From positions 30,562 through 94,561 of the forward strand of contig DF239927.1 of NCBI GenBank assembly GCA_000507305.1: DNA of 64,000 nucleotides, written 5' to 3'. The stretch comes from Breviolum minutum Mf 1.05b.01. Its lineage: Eukaryota > Sar > Dinophyceae > Suessiales > Symbiodiniaceae. The notes beneath the pieces were generated by a model. It had not been told where the DNA came from, ran no database searches, and saw nothing but the letters and a program-made list of their open reading frames with translations. This document shows, one piece after another, positions 23,701-35,700 of this stretch (positions within the stretch are counted from its first letter, which is position 1; each line of letters starts with the position of its first letter). The translations under genes were made by a program, and so were the position numbers.

Positions 23701-26700
23701 CTAGATCCAAGGTGTCATCTTTTCCAAGGATTTTTCTGGGGGGTCCAAGCCGACCATGAAATGAATGGTCGACTTGGGAAACGACCATTGTTTTAGTAGG
23801 GATTTATTTCATCAACAATTCCTGGAATCATCAATTATTTGGAATCCAGGGGACTAGATGTTTTTTTTGAATTAGACTATTTTTTTTAATGGTCGGCTTG
23901 ACTTCCAGGGGATTGGGGTGAAAATGAAAAACAAAACATCTGATTTCACCTCCAGGACGGCCTTCTACCTACGAGGGGAGTTGGTCACCTCATGTCGTAA
24001 CTTCGACGCGGAAGTTTTTTTTTTGGAGCCAAGGGGTAGTATGTTTCTCACCCAAAAAGAATCAAGGTAAGAAGGACTAGACCCTAAGGATCCAATCACC
24101 TTGTTAGATGATGATTGGGGTGTATAATCACCTCCTATATACCATTCTCAGAAGGTGATTGGATCCCTAGGGAAGGTAAGAAAGACTAAACTCACTAATG
24201 CATGAGTGTTTGGGACAAGTTAAAAACTGCTTAGATTTGCTAAGTCACTAGATTTGGGCAGCGGTGTCAGTATCACTGCTGTCATGTAGACAGCGGTCGT
24301 ATTGAACGAATGGTTCAACGTTGCAATTAGAAATGGTTCCTGGAGGTTTTTTTAAAGCCATTTTTTGGCCCTGGATGTTTTTTTGTGTGATTTGTATATG
24401 GTTTTGAAGTGCGTTTCTTGAAATTTGAGTTGCAAGTGTTCAAGGTGCTGTTAACTGTCCCTATATATATATATATATTATATTTATTTAGGAATCAACC
24501 GTCATATTCTCAGATAATCATTAGGGTGTCCAATCACCGAAACGAAACACATAGGATTTAGGTTTCATGAAACCATTCTCAGTTTCGGGGAGCCAGGATG
24601 CCTAAGGGTGTAGCATCACACATTGCAGTAATCATGGCAATCTATAAGGGGGCCACCCCAATGCCACCTCCCCCAAGAAATAAGGTCCTGCTAAGGCCTT
24701 ATTAAGGGAAACCAATTATGTTAGTAGTCCCTGATCATGAGGCCGGCAATTTCTCGGGGGAAACCTGGCGGCTTGGGGGGGTAAACCCCCTTAGGTTCCC
24801 ATGAAGTTTTTACAAATTCCTCCAAATTGGTTGAAGCCCTACCAGGTGCCATTTCAGGACAATACCTTCGCACATGGTTTGGGGGCCCCGTTCACCGAAA
24901 AAAAACGCGAGGCTTCGGAGCGGTTCAGGTATCCCCAGCGATTTGGAGTGATGCAAAAATAAGGAGTTTTTGGAAACAACATTTCTTAGAAGACGTGGAT
25001 TTTTTTTTGGGATGTGTTGTTTTTTTGTTGTATTTTTCAATAGGGTTTGATATCGTTGATGGATTTCGACTCTCGGTTCCGAAATCAGATGATATGTATG
25101 AAAGCAAGTTAATTCCGGTTCACCCTCCAGAATTTTCTTATGGAACCCAAGAATCATGGTTTCAAAGTCCGTGTTTCTGGTTGTTTTCCAGACAATTTGA
25201 GGTTCTATAAAAATTTCAGGGGTGTTTTGTTCCTCAAACCTCAATCGCTTCGTTTGGTTTTAAGCCATCCATATATCCAGCAAGTTTTCTTTGGATTGCA
25301 TCATGTTGTGAATCTCTCATTGATTTCACATGTTTTAATCGACCAAACTGATGAAGCATCCGAAAAAGATAGCCCTAAAATTGAAGATGGATACCCAAAA
25401 TTTGCATAAGATGGAAAGGAAACTGTTACGCTGGTTGGTTAGTAGGGATCCTTGTAGTGGCTTACTGTCATAACTATAAAAATGAGTAGTACAATCCCCA
25501 ATATAAAACAACCAACCGGGGTTTTGATGACGAACATTCGGACTTTCCAAAGATGTCCAACGTAGCATGCCCGGACCGCAGGTGGGGGGGTCACGATACT
25601 ACCTCACAAAAAGAAAAGGTGTGAAACATAGACACGCATTTTGGCATCCATTCGTTCAATGCTTTGAAAGTCATCACTTTTACCCAGGTTCTGCCTAGAT
25701 CTACTGGTGATCGTGCGGCCACCTATACTGATTCGGGATTGGAAAAAGGTGTCACTTTAGTGATGTTGAAGTATCCATTTCTGCACAACTTACACTCCCT
25801 TTAAGATATCACCACAATTATCCACAATTCACAAAGCACGGTCATGTTCTAAATCCTGGAGGTTTTGGAGATGTTTTTTTCCACCCTGTCAGACTAGGAA
25901 CCAGAACCAGTTTTTATACACTGTACACAAGCATGAAAAACAACCAACCAACCAACCAACCAATCTTTCTTCTTTGATTGTCATGTGTCTCCAGGTTTTT
26001 TTCGTTGTTTTTGAGGGTTTTTCTGGGTGGCAGTTCAAAGATGAGGTGCCAGATTGGTTTGGCCAACTGAGCATTCAATCCATGGAAGGTCGGAGGATTT
26101 CGGAGGATTCGGAGGATTGTGGATGGTGAGGAAGTGTGAGATGTACACATACGCAGTACCCTCCGGAAGTTTAACCTAACCCCTGAAAAGATACCAAAAC
26201 CCAATAAGGAAAGTAGTTTCCAACCATCAATTTTCAGGGGCTATGTTAAACTTCAGGGGTGTAATGATTAGGGCCTAAAAAGCTACCAGGTGGGGCGGGC
26301 TCCTACCAGTTATACATGGAGGTTTTTGGCCTTTCAAATATACCTTTAAATGGCCGAAAATAAGTGGATAAGTGGGAAAATGACCCCTTTTCAGTGGAGA
26401 TAAGCCTGGTAAGGGGCCCACCTTCTAGGAAAAAAAGAGGACAGAACAATTGACTTAACCGCACTATTTAACTTTTTGGGACCTTGATTAAGATTCACTA
26501 CACCCGGGAAGATTAACATGGAACCTAGAAATCACCCATTTGGAAAGGAAAATGATCTTCCAAACCTTCATTTTCAGGTTCCATGTTAGTTTTCGGGGGA
26601 GTATCTATTGTTGCATTTTTTGGGCAGCAGCCCAAGATCTTTATTATTTGCATATGTTGGTTGATCGATGGAGTTTTGGGAAACCTATTGAGGTTAGTAG

Positions 26701-29700
26701 TTATTGTATTCCTTTACATTGAGGGTCAAATTAAGGCAAAGGTGGTGTTGCTTTTAGAGAAAGCCTGAGTTGAGTAGTGACTTTTTTGGTGGTTTTTGCA
26801 CATTCAGAAATACATCGATTTCAGTATCAGACTCTGAATGGTTGGAGGTGAACATCATGGAAACTCAGACACCTAGTTGCTGCTGCTCAAACCACGTTAT
26901 TAGCTGGTGGTTAATCCCCCTATGAAAGGGATTATCACTATTTGAAATTTGCCTAGGAGGAGGCTGCTCATTCATGGAACAGAGGTTCAGTTCATAGGGG
27001 CTTCATACAGCGATTACCTTGTGAGACTACTTCGGAAGATATGATGGACAGTGTGAACAGCAGAAGTCACATCTATCATCCATCTTGGAATGCAATTCAG
27101 AATCTCAGATTATAGGGGTTTAAAATCATTTTCTTTGACTTCTTTGGGGGAAATGGGGATGGAAATGGTGAGGTGCCTGAATTCGATTTCTGTATTCCAC
27201 TATTTGGTTGTAGTCAGTCGCATCAGGCGACTCCGTTCGTGTGCTTCGCTCCTTACTTCGGTCATTACGGTGTCTGCGACTGCTACGATTGTTGATGCTC
27301 GGCCCATGGCGGTATCATGACCTTCTTCTTTGAAGTTCCCCCTGTGAGAGAGTTGATTTCTGACAGGAATTTACCTACCCTAAGGATCTTGACCCCTCAA
27401 AAACTGGCTATTTTCAGGACCCTACCCCTGCTGTGCAGGTTCAAACCTTTTCATTGCAGGGTCCAATGATCCTTAGGGTAGGGAATTTCGAGAAAACTGG
27501 TCATCGAGTCATGCTGCTTGATGATGCTTTTGTTGCAACATGTTTTCATGAAGGTTTGTTCATCATCTCATGGATGTTTTTTCGCAGATGCTGGTTCAGA
27601 AATCCCGCAAACACCTTGGGACCTGGAGTGTTTCCCCAACCCGTCGGTACAGGACATGGGGTAAACTACCTTTCAGGAAACTAACATAGCCATGATAATT
27701 CAGCATTTTGATGATATTTACCAGGATTTCGATGAGGATTTCATGGGCTTTGGCTGTTAGTTTCAGGGAGGGTACCTATCAACTGGTTTTCTCGCCGGAT
27801 TTCTGAACCATCAACAGGACATCAACAGATGTCAGCTGATCTTTTTGGGTGGTTTCAAGATGTTGTTTTCTCAAATTGCCCGGCGGTGAGACTCGATCCA
27901 AGTTTGCAGGGTTCGTGGGAACCCCGTCTTGAAACGAAGCCAACTTGGAATCGTACCATTCCTGTTTTAAGTAACATGGCGTCCTGGAAAATGAGCCCAC
28001 CATTTGGATTCTACGGAAAAAAAACAGGAAAAATGGTGGATTATTCCAGTCAGCTATGTTAGTTTACCAGAGGGTACTGTATTTAATAACTCTTATATAT
28101 TTGTATAGTAGTTTGTGATGTATCCTTAGCATACCTGAGAGGTGAGTTTACTGGGGCTTGCAACGCATACTCCTTCTATCTAGGTATATTATTTATATCT
28201 TTTCATGGTTCAATCAGCTCAATCCATACATGTCATAAGCATGCGCATCCACTGTGTAGTTCAAAGCTTTGGATGGTGACTCTGTGGAATATGAGTAGTG
28301 TGCATTTTAAGGCGCCTTTTAGTTTTTAACTTCACAACATTTTTCTAGGTGGTGGTTTCAAATGTTTTTTATTTTCATAATATTTTTCAAATGGGTTGAA
28401 ACCACCAACCAGTTTTGTTTTTGAAGCAACATTTGCCTTACATCCTTGCAGATTGAACGCGTCACCGTCTAGAGAATCTAGCGTCTACACGGGAAAAAAC
28501 ATGTTTTTTTTTAAAACAGCCCGGCCGTGCACGAAATGGATCATGCATCGCTTTGACTGTGTCAAAGCTCACCTTCAGAGATTCGTAACTCAGGAAACTT
28601 CAGAAGCTTCTGGCCATGGTTACTTGTCATTTTTGTTGTTTCTTTGTAAGTTTTTTGTTTCTGGTTGACAATGACATTGACCTTCAGCTCCTTCAGCGAT
28701 GATTTTGTGGACGAGCCGTTGGTTTGTTTTCTCTCAAATGTTTCAAGTATCTGTTTTTTTTTTCAAACGGAGACGGCTACACAGTACGGATCAGCCTTCG
28801 GTTGATCCGTTTCACCATAAGTTTGGGTGAAGAATTGAGGCAGAAAAATCCAGATGTACAATGTACCTCCCTGAAACTAACATTTCACGCCTGAAAGTGG
28901 ATGGTTGGAAGACGATCGTCTCCTCTTGGTATGGCATCTTTTCAGGGGGCGGACTGTTAGTTTCAGGGAGTACATAAGATTTATTTATTGAAGGAAGGAC
29001 TATACTCCCTACGGTACCGTTTATTTTCGTTAACCCCACGAAAAACCTGTACATCTACCCTCCCTGAAACTAACACAGCCCCATGAAAATCACCATCTTT
29101 CCTGACAAACACATTATGATATGGTGGATTTTCCATGGCTATGTTAGTTTCAGGGAGGGTAACATCAAGGTCCTCCATTGTTGTCCCTCTCTGACGTGAG
29201 GTCTATGATCTCATTGATAGCGAACTGACGTTGGGGAGTCCTGGATAACGTTGAGACGTGGCCGGGGAGGTTGCTGGGAACACCAACGAATCACACCCGG
29301 AACTGGTTCTGTATAGATGGCTTACCTGACCGAGCTTAAGTATTGACCCATAAAGATTCATATTAATATTATAAAGTGCAAGCTGCCTGAAACCAAGTTC
29401 AGTATGCAACCGCGAAGTTAAAGTATGCTGCCACCTTCTTGCACTTGAAATAAGGACTACTAATAAGGCCTAAGGAATCAGTCGTGGTTGACAACCCCTT
29501 AATAAGGCCTTCCCGCCTTCCATGCTAGGTGGAAAGGTTGCATTGGTGGGTGAGCCCCTTAGAATTCCCATATGACTTTGATGGAAACTTTGATAAGTTC
29601 CAGGCTCAGCCGCTCAGGTGTTTTGAAACACCAAAAACCTAGGTGGTGGTGTCAAATATTTTTTATGTTCACCCCGATCCGTAGGGAAATGATTTGAATA

Positions 29701-32700
29701 ATATTTTTCAGATGGGTTGAAACCACCAACTAGAAACTCATTAACTTACCTCACCGGATCCCACCACGTTTTTTTCCACGTTGTTTTGCGCCACTTCGAC
29801 TTCAGCGTTTTCAGAGGTTTATCGCCTTCACGTGTTTTCGTCTCATCTTCGGCATCTTCATCTTGCATCTTGGCATATCTTCCAGCACCTTCAAAGGGGT
29901 GCCAAATGATTCCTAAAGGGTTTCAATTCACCATCCCATCAGGGTTTAAGGACGGCACCCCTTTGAAGGTGTCCAGGTTGGGGTTGTCATGTTTTTTTTC
30001 CGAATTTGGTGATTTGGAAAAAAAACTCCCCTTTGTGGCCCCGTTGGATTGCCAGGGTCCCCAGGATGGGGTGAACCAGTTTTTAGGGAATCGGGATTCC
30101 GAAGAGGGTCTTGGAGCGAGCGATTTTTGGAGTTACTGTACCCAACCTCCAGGTTGTTTGAAGCACATTTTAGGAGTGGAATCATCATGTATTTTTAATA
30201 TATACATATAGCTTTCAGTACCTTGATTTTTGTGGCTCCAATATTTTGTTGAGTCAGTATTCTCCAGATGTTTATCACCTTGAGGAAGTTGTTCAAGCGC
30301 AAAAGTGCAGAAGTGGTTTACTTCATGCGCCCTCGTCAGTAAGAGATAGTTATATCAAGACGCATTGGAATGAACATTCTTCAAATGCTGAAAAAATAAA
30401 GGGAACTTGCTTTTCCACTTGTCATACTACTTCACATGATGGTTTATTTGGCATGTTTGTTCTTCAAATGACCTGAAACTTGCAGTGAAGTTGATAAAAT
30501 TTGATGGAGGATTTACAAGGTGGGCCGCTACCAGTTGTAAGTAGGGCCTTATCTACTTATAACTGGTAGGGGCCCGCCCACTTGGTATGATTTCTGAAAT
30601 ATTTTGTCGCGGTATGGCCGGTATGGACCGGGTCTTCAATCTACCATCTATGCTCCAGAATCGAATTCATGGGTGATTTCTGAACCGGGAACCGTTGGGC
30701 ATGGGGTCATTGAATTGCCCATTTTTACAATGACCGGTGGTGGTTTCAAATATTTTGTTATTTTCATCCCTATTTGGGGAAGATGATCCCATTTTGACGA
30801 ACATTTTTTTCAGATGGGTTGGTTCAACCACCAAGCAGTGTAGGGAATCGAGAGGTACACATTTTGTTTGGGATAATTTTGGAGTCGTTTGCATTATCAC
30901 CATGCATTGGGCAGGGGTTGGTGTCACCTTTTCATGACCCTCCGTAGGGTGAGTAGCCAAGGACGCATTTTATTGCATGTATTTGGTACTACTTGGGCGA
31001 GTCAATGGCACGTTCTGGCGTAGCAAGTTGGACCAGCAGTGAGACAGGCACTGAGGGCAGCCTTTGAACAGATATGGAGATAGTTTGTTTTGAATGCATA
31101 GTATCCATACATCAAAGAGTTAGTATGTTGCAGTTAAGTTAGATTTACCTACACATTTATACCTGTTTTTTATTTGCACATCAATATGCAGACTTCTTAT
31201 GCAATAACTTTCCCTTCATTTTTTAGGAATGACTAAAGATGCCATCATTTTTCGAAAAGTCAAAGAGGCTTGGGATCCTGAAGCGGGAAGCGGGTAGCGA
31301 AATGATACACTTTTATCAAACGCATGAGGGCAATCTGAGATTAATATTGAATGACATGCAGATTTAAAATAAGCCACCCATTTGAGATGTACCATTTTTT
31401 TGCAAAAGACATCCATGTTTTTGATTTTTTCAGGGGGGGGGGGGTGTCTTTTTGAATTTTGAATCATGAGGTGAGTTTAGTTGATACCCAACTACCAAAC
31501 CAGGAAAACAAGGAAATGGTTCACTTTTCAACACTTTTGAACGTCAAAAACTTCCCATCAGTGAAAACCCCTGATCGGCCGCAACCTGTCCTCAACAGTT
31601 GGGTATAAAACTCGCCTTGATTTTTTGGACGACAAATGCTTTGTGCTGGGGCCTAAACTCCCATTGTTTTCCTATGGTAGGGATGGTCATCAACCTCATA
31701 GTAGGGCTTTTTATACCAATTACAGGGCTTCCCTTTTAAAGGTGGGATGACCATCCCCAATACCCATAGGATCCATATATGGTTTATACACCTACATTTG
31801 GTTGATTTTTATGGTAAATGTATGTAAATTTACCATACATGGATCCCACGGGATATAAGGAGTTTAGACCCTGGCACTAAGAATTCACATCAATCTTGTT
31901 TTAAGTCCTTCAGGAAAGGGATCCAGGTCAGTGTATAGCGACCAACCCGCCAATTTGGTCACCCTAAATTCCAAACGCTGGTGAAAAGTAAGGGTCAAAA
32001 TGGCCTTATTAATTCAGGTTTAGGAATTCTATAGTAAATTTTGTTTCTGATATATTTCGGAATCCCACATTTAATACTACAGTAAGGGGCTGATTTTTTT
32101 TTTTTCGCCTTTCTTTTTGGGTACAGATATGATGGGTCAAAAAAAATGTTGCCCAGGTGGACGACTGGTTGGAGTTGGCTATCGTTGGATGGTTTTTTTT
32201 TTTTCAGGTCAAGACCCTCCAGTACAGCAGCGTGATTTGCTCTACCGCAGGGGGAACTCGGTTGGGCCGGGTTTGGCGGACCTGTGGCGCTGCAAGGTGA
32301 GCCCCCAAAATTACTAGTTATTAAAAATAGGGTGAAATCAGTCCATTTATTTCGGGGTGAGTCATAACCCCAGTTACCCAAACCCAGTTATTTTCGGCGG
32401 TTTGGGATCCATAGGGGTCAAAAATACCTCCAACGATCGGTTCGGGGCCCACCTTGTACTATGAAGAATTGGCCGACAAAAGGTGTTTGCACCATGATGA
32501 AATTGTACCAGATCCATGTGCCATATATGATCGAGCGCCATGATTTGTTAATGGGAATTCCAGCGTCAACAATTGCAATTTAGAAGCCGTCAGCGAATGC
32601 TAAGACGGAAGGGTCGTCAAAGACTACGTCGTTGAAAGTGAGCATATTTTAGGAACTTGGGCATTTGATAAGACTTGGTACAGACCATGATCAAACAAGG

Positions 32701-35700
32701 GTCACTTTGAATCGGAACATGCCAGGTACAATTCCCTCACCCCTAATTTTTGTGTGTTGATATGTGAAGTATATGTGTTATTGTTTTTATTGCCAGTGCT
32801 TCCCAAAAAAATCCGGGGCGCCATTTCATAGAAAGAAACAAAAACGCAAAAAAAAAACGTGTTTTGTTGACTCAAAAAAAAAGAAAAACCATTTGTTTTA
32901 GCCCAATCCAACCAACTCACACACAGGGGGTGACACAACATAACCAACACTCGATGCCCCAATCGAGGTTACACAACTTCAATGCATTGGAGTTTGACGC
33001 AGTTTACTCCAGCATCCATGGAAGTTACCGTCCCGCATCCAAGCCACCGGGGCAAAGAACCGAAGCTGTTTTCCGATGTTCCAGGGTGTTGTTTTTTTTG
33101 TTTGTTTGGGAACGGGAAGGGTGTTGTTGGAGGGGGGAAGGGTGGTTGCAGAGGGGTGGACTATTTTAGTGAGTTCCGTTTTTATTTTTGCATTTGGGTG
33201 ATTGATGGGTTGATGGTGCGATGGACTTTCAAAATTGCTTAGATTATTATTGTCAAGTTCACCAAATATGGGCTTCCTTTCAACTCGATCATTTGAGTTT
33301 TAAGCTACTGATCACATACTCCCCGGAAAACTAACATGTCCCCTGAAAATCAAGGGTGGGAAGATACATGTCCTATTGAAATAGTCCCTTTTTAGGGGAT
33401 ATTCGTTAGTTTTCTGGAGTGTATACATCTTCCACAAGGTGGGCCCTGGGTCCAAATTTTTGTGGTTCTTGAGACTTCAGAATATCATCTGGATCACCAT
33501 GGTGTTTCCCAGGCAAGAAATGCGGCAGAGAGGGTACGGAGCTCATTTTTCGGCTTAGTTGTCTGGGCCATTTGGTGAGTCTGCTACTGTTGATCAATAC
33601 GATCCTGCGGCAATTGGTATCGGAAAATATGTCCACTGCATTTGATTTGTTGAGACAATTAATTAATGACCATTTCTTAGTTTTTTGTATGAGAATCCTA
33701 AGTGATGACTCTTCTTAGCTTTTTGTCATGGAGGCGTATGGAGTAGATGAGTAGATCAAGTAGTAGGGAATCCTTTGAGTTGGTGTCATGCAAGTCCAAA
33801 AGATTCATCTTTGTTTGGAACTACAAGCCGCCTGGAAATGGATGATTGACCAGAAATTTAACAGATATATATAGATACTACAAATGGTGGTTTGGAAGAG
33901 ATTAACTTCTTTTAGAATTATGGTTATTTTGAGTATCCATGTTAGATTTTATAGGGTGCTCCTTCTTTGATTTAAAGGTGTCCTTTGTCAGCTGGATGAT
34001 GTGTTTATATACACGGTCCCAAGTTACGCAGAGGCCTTTTCCATCATGGTGCTCTTCTTTTCCTTGCTGCCGCTTGACCATTGAAAAACACGAGGAAAAC
34101 ACGCCGGGTTAGCAAACCATCATCGAAATGGAAAATTGACCGTTAATGGCAGATATATGCTTCCATTGTAAAAATGAGGGAGTTTCGTTGCTATGTTGGA
34201 TATATCGAGGATGATGGACAAGAACCATGCCCTAACTGTGTCACTAATCCTACATAGGGGCCACCACCCCAACTGCCCACATCAGGAATAGCTGGGTCTA
34301 ATCTGTTATGAAAACCGTTGGTTGTTTCATAAGAAGGTCGTATTTCTTTGCCCTAATTTCTGGTGAGCCCAGGGGGGCGCAACGATTTTCACATGCAATT
34401 TGTGTAGTAGTTCTTTGATGAATAGGTCTCGGTACAGTGTTGTTCCATATTCCAAGTGCAACGTTTGCCGTGCGCTTTTATGGCCACGTGCCATCGTTCC
34501 ATGGTGTTCCAAGGATTTTCTCCTCCGTCATCGGGCAAGTCACCACTTCTATGATGTCTTTACAAAACTTACAGGCTGGGCTGCGCTTTTCGCATGGCTG
34601 TTGCTGTTTGATGATCTCAACCCCAAAATCAACTTCCCTGAAACAAAAAGATCACTTACAGATTGGGGATTTGATATCATTTGATGAAATCCTATTTGGA
34701 TGGCCTTGGAACAGGTGTTCTTTTAGTTTCATGGGATATATGCTTCTGCTATGTCTTTTTTGTTGGTGGAATTTCAGGGTAAGCCTATCAACAACCCCCC
34801 CACTGGAACCACTGTTACTGGGAGCGGTTTCTCATCACAGAACAACCCTCTGCAAAAGCATAACGTCCATAAAATTTCTCCGTATACACCTTCCTTAAAG
34901 GTGTTTTGTTTGTGGCACCTTTGCCACATGCTCCAACCATGTGATCGTTATCTACATTTGTGTTGAATTTATGGTAAATAAGTGCGCTCCCAAAGTTTAA
35001 CATAGCCACTGCAATTTTACATCCCAAATCCTAATAGGAAAGAGTCGTCTTCTCACTTCTACCCATCATTTTTCAGCGGCTACGTTACACTTCACAGGTG
35101 TAAGTGTGTAAATATTCCATTCCCGTTCGGCGCATCTGGCTTTGACAACAACATCCCTGCTCCGGAAATCTGGGGACAACAAAAATACCCTCCCTGAAAC
35201 CAACAGTTCGCACCTGAAACACTGGGGGTTGGTTTCAGATGAGTGACCCCTTTTTGGGGGTTTCAGCCTCCTAGCTGGGTAGGTTCCGGAAGTCAACCCA
35301 CCATTTAAAGATTTGATGATGATAAACTAGCTGGTGGTTTCAAATATTTTTCAGATGGGTTGAAACCACCAACTAGTAAACCTTTACTTAAAAAAAATGG
35401 TGGTTCAGAAAACCAACCCATAAAAAATGGTGCCCAAGGACTTTTTCAGGGAGGTGCATAGCTTTTTTGCACCATTTTGGCCAGGCCAATGCCAAGAAAG
35501 ACTTTTGGCGCTTGCGGCGTTTTTTGCGGAACCGCCAGGTTCAGATCTGAATGGCGGGATATAAATGGATGGGTGACTGATGGATATGATGGGGTTGGGG
35601 CCCGTGGGTTTTTTGGGGGTTTGGGGGGACTTGTTTCGTTTTTTTTTTTCTTTTAAGCAGTTCAAACCACACCCTTTTGTTGGTTTTTTGGGTTGAACGA

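Larger units (their letters stand above)
27485..29805. other. Inferred S4-S5 intron, MITE-rich
   Basis: Family B elements lie at about 27664-27776, 28863-28972 and 29056-29161, a shortened family A at 28345-28412 and a complete family A at 29639-29733. An island at 28530-28668 is open on + (HRFDCVKAHLQRFVTQETSE) but I could not place it. The S4-S5 linker exon was not found. Confidence 0.45.

Noticed and set aside
29056..29161. Family B palindromes as transcription terminators
   Set aside because: They recur in many introns with TA flanks and conserved ends, which fits mobile elements better than terminators.
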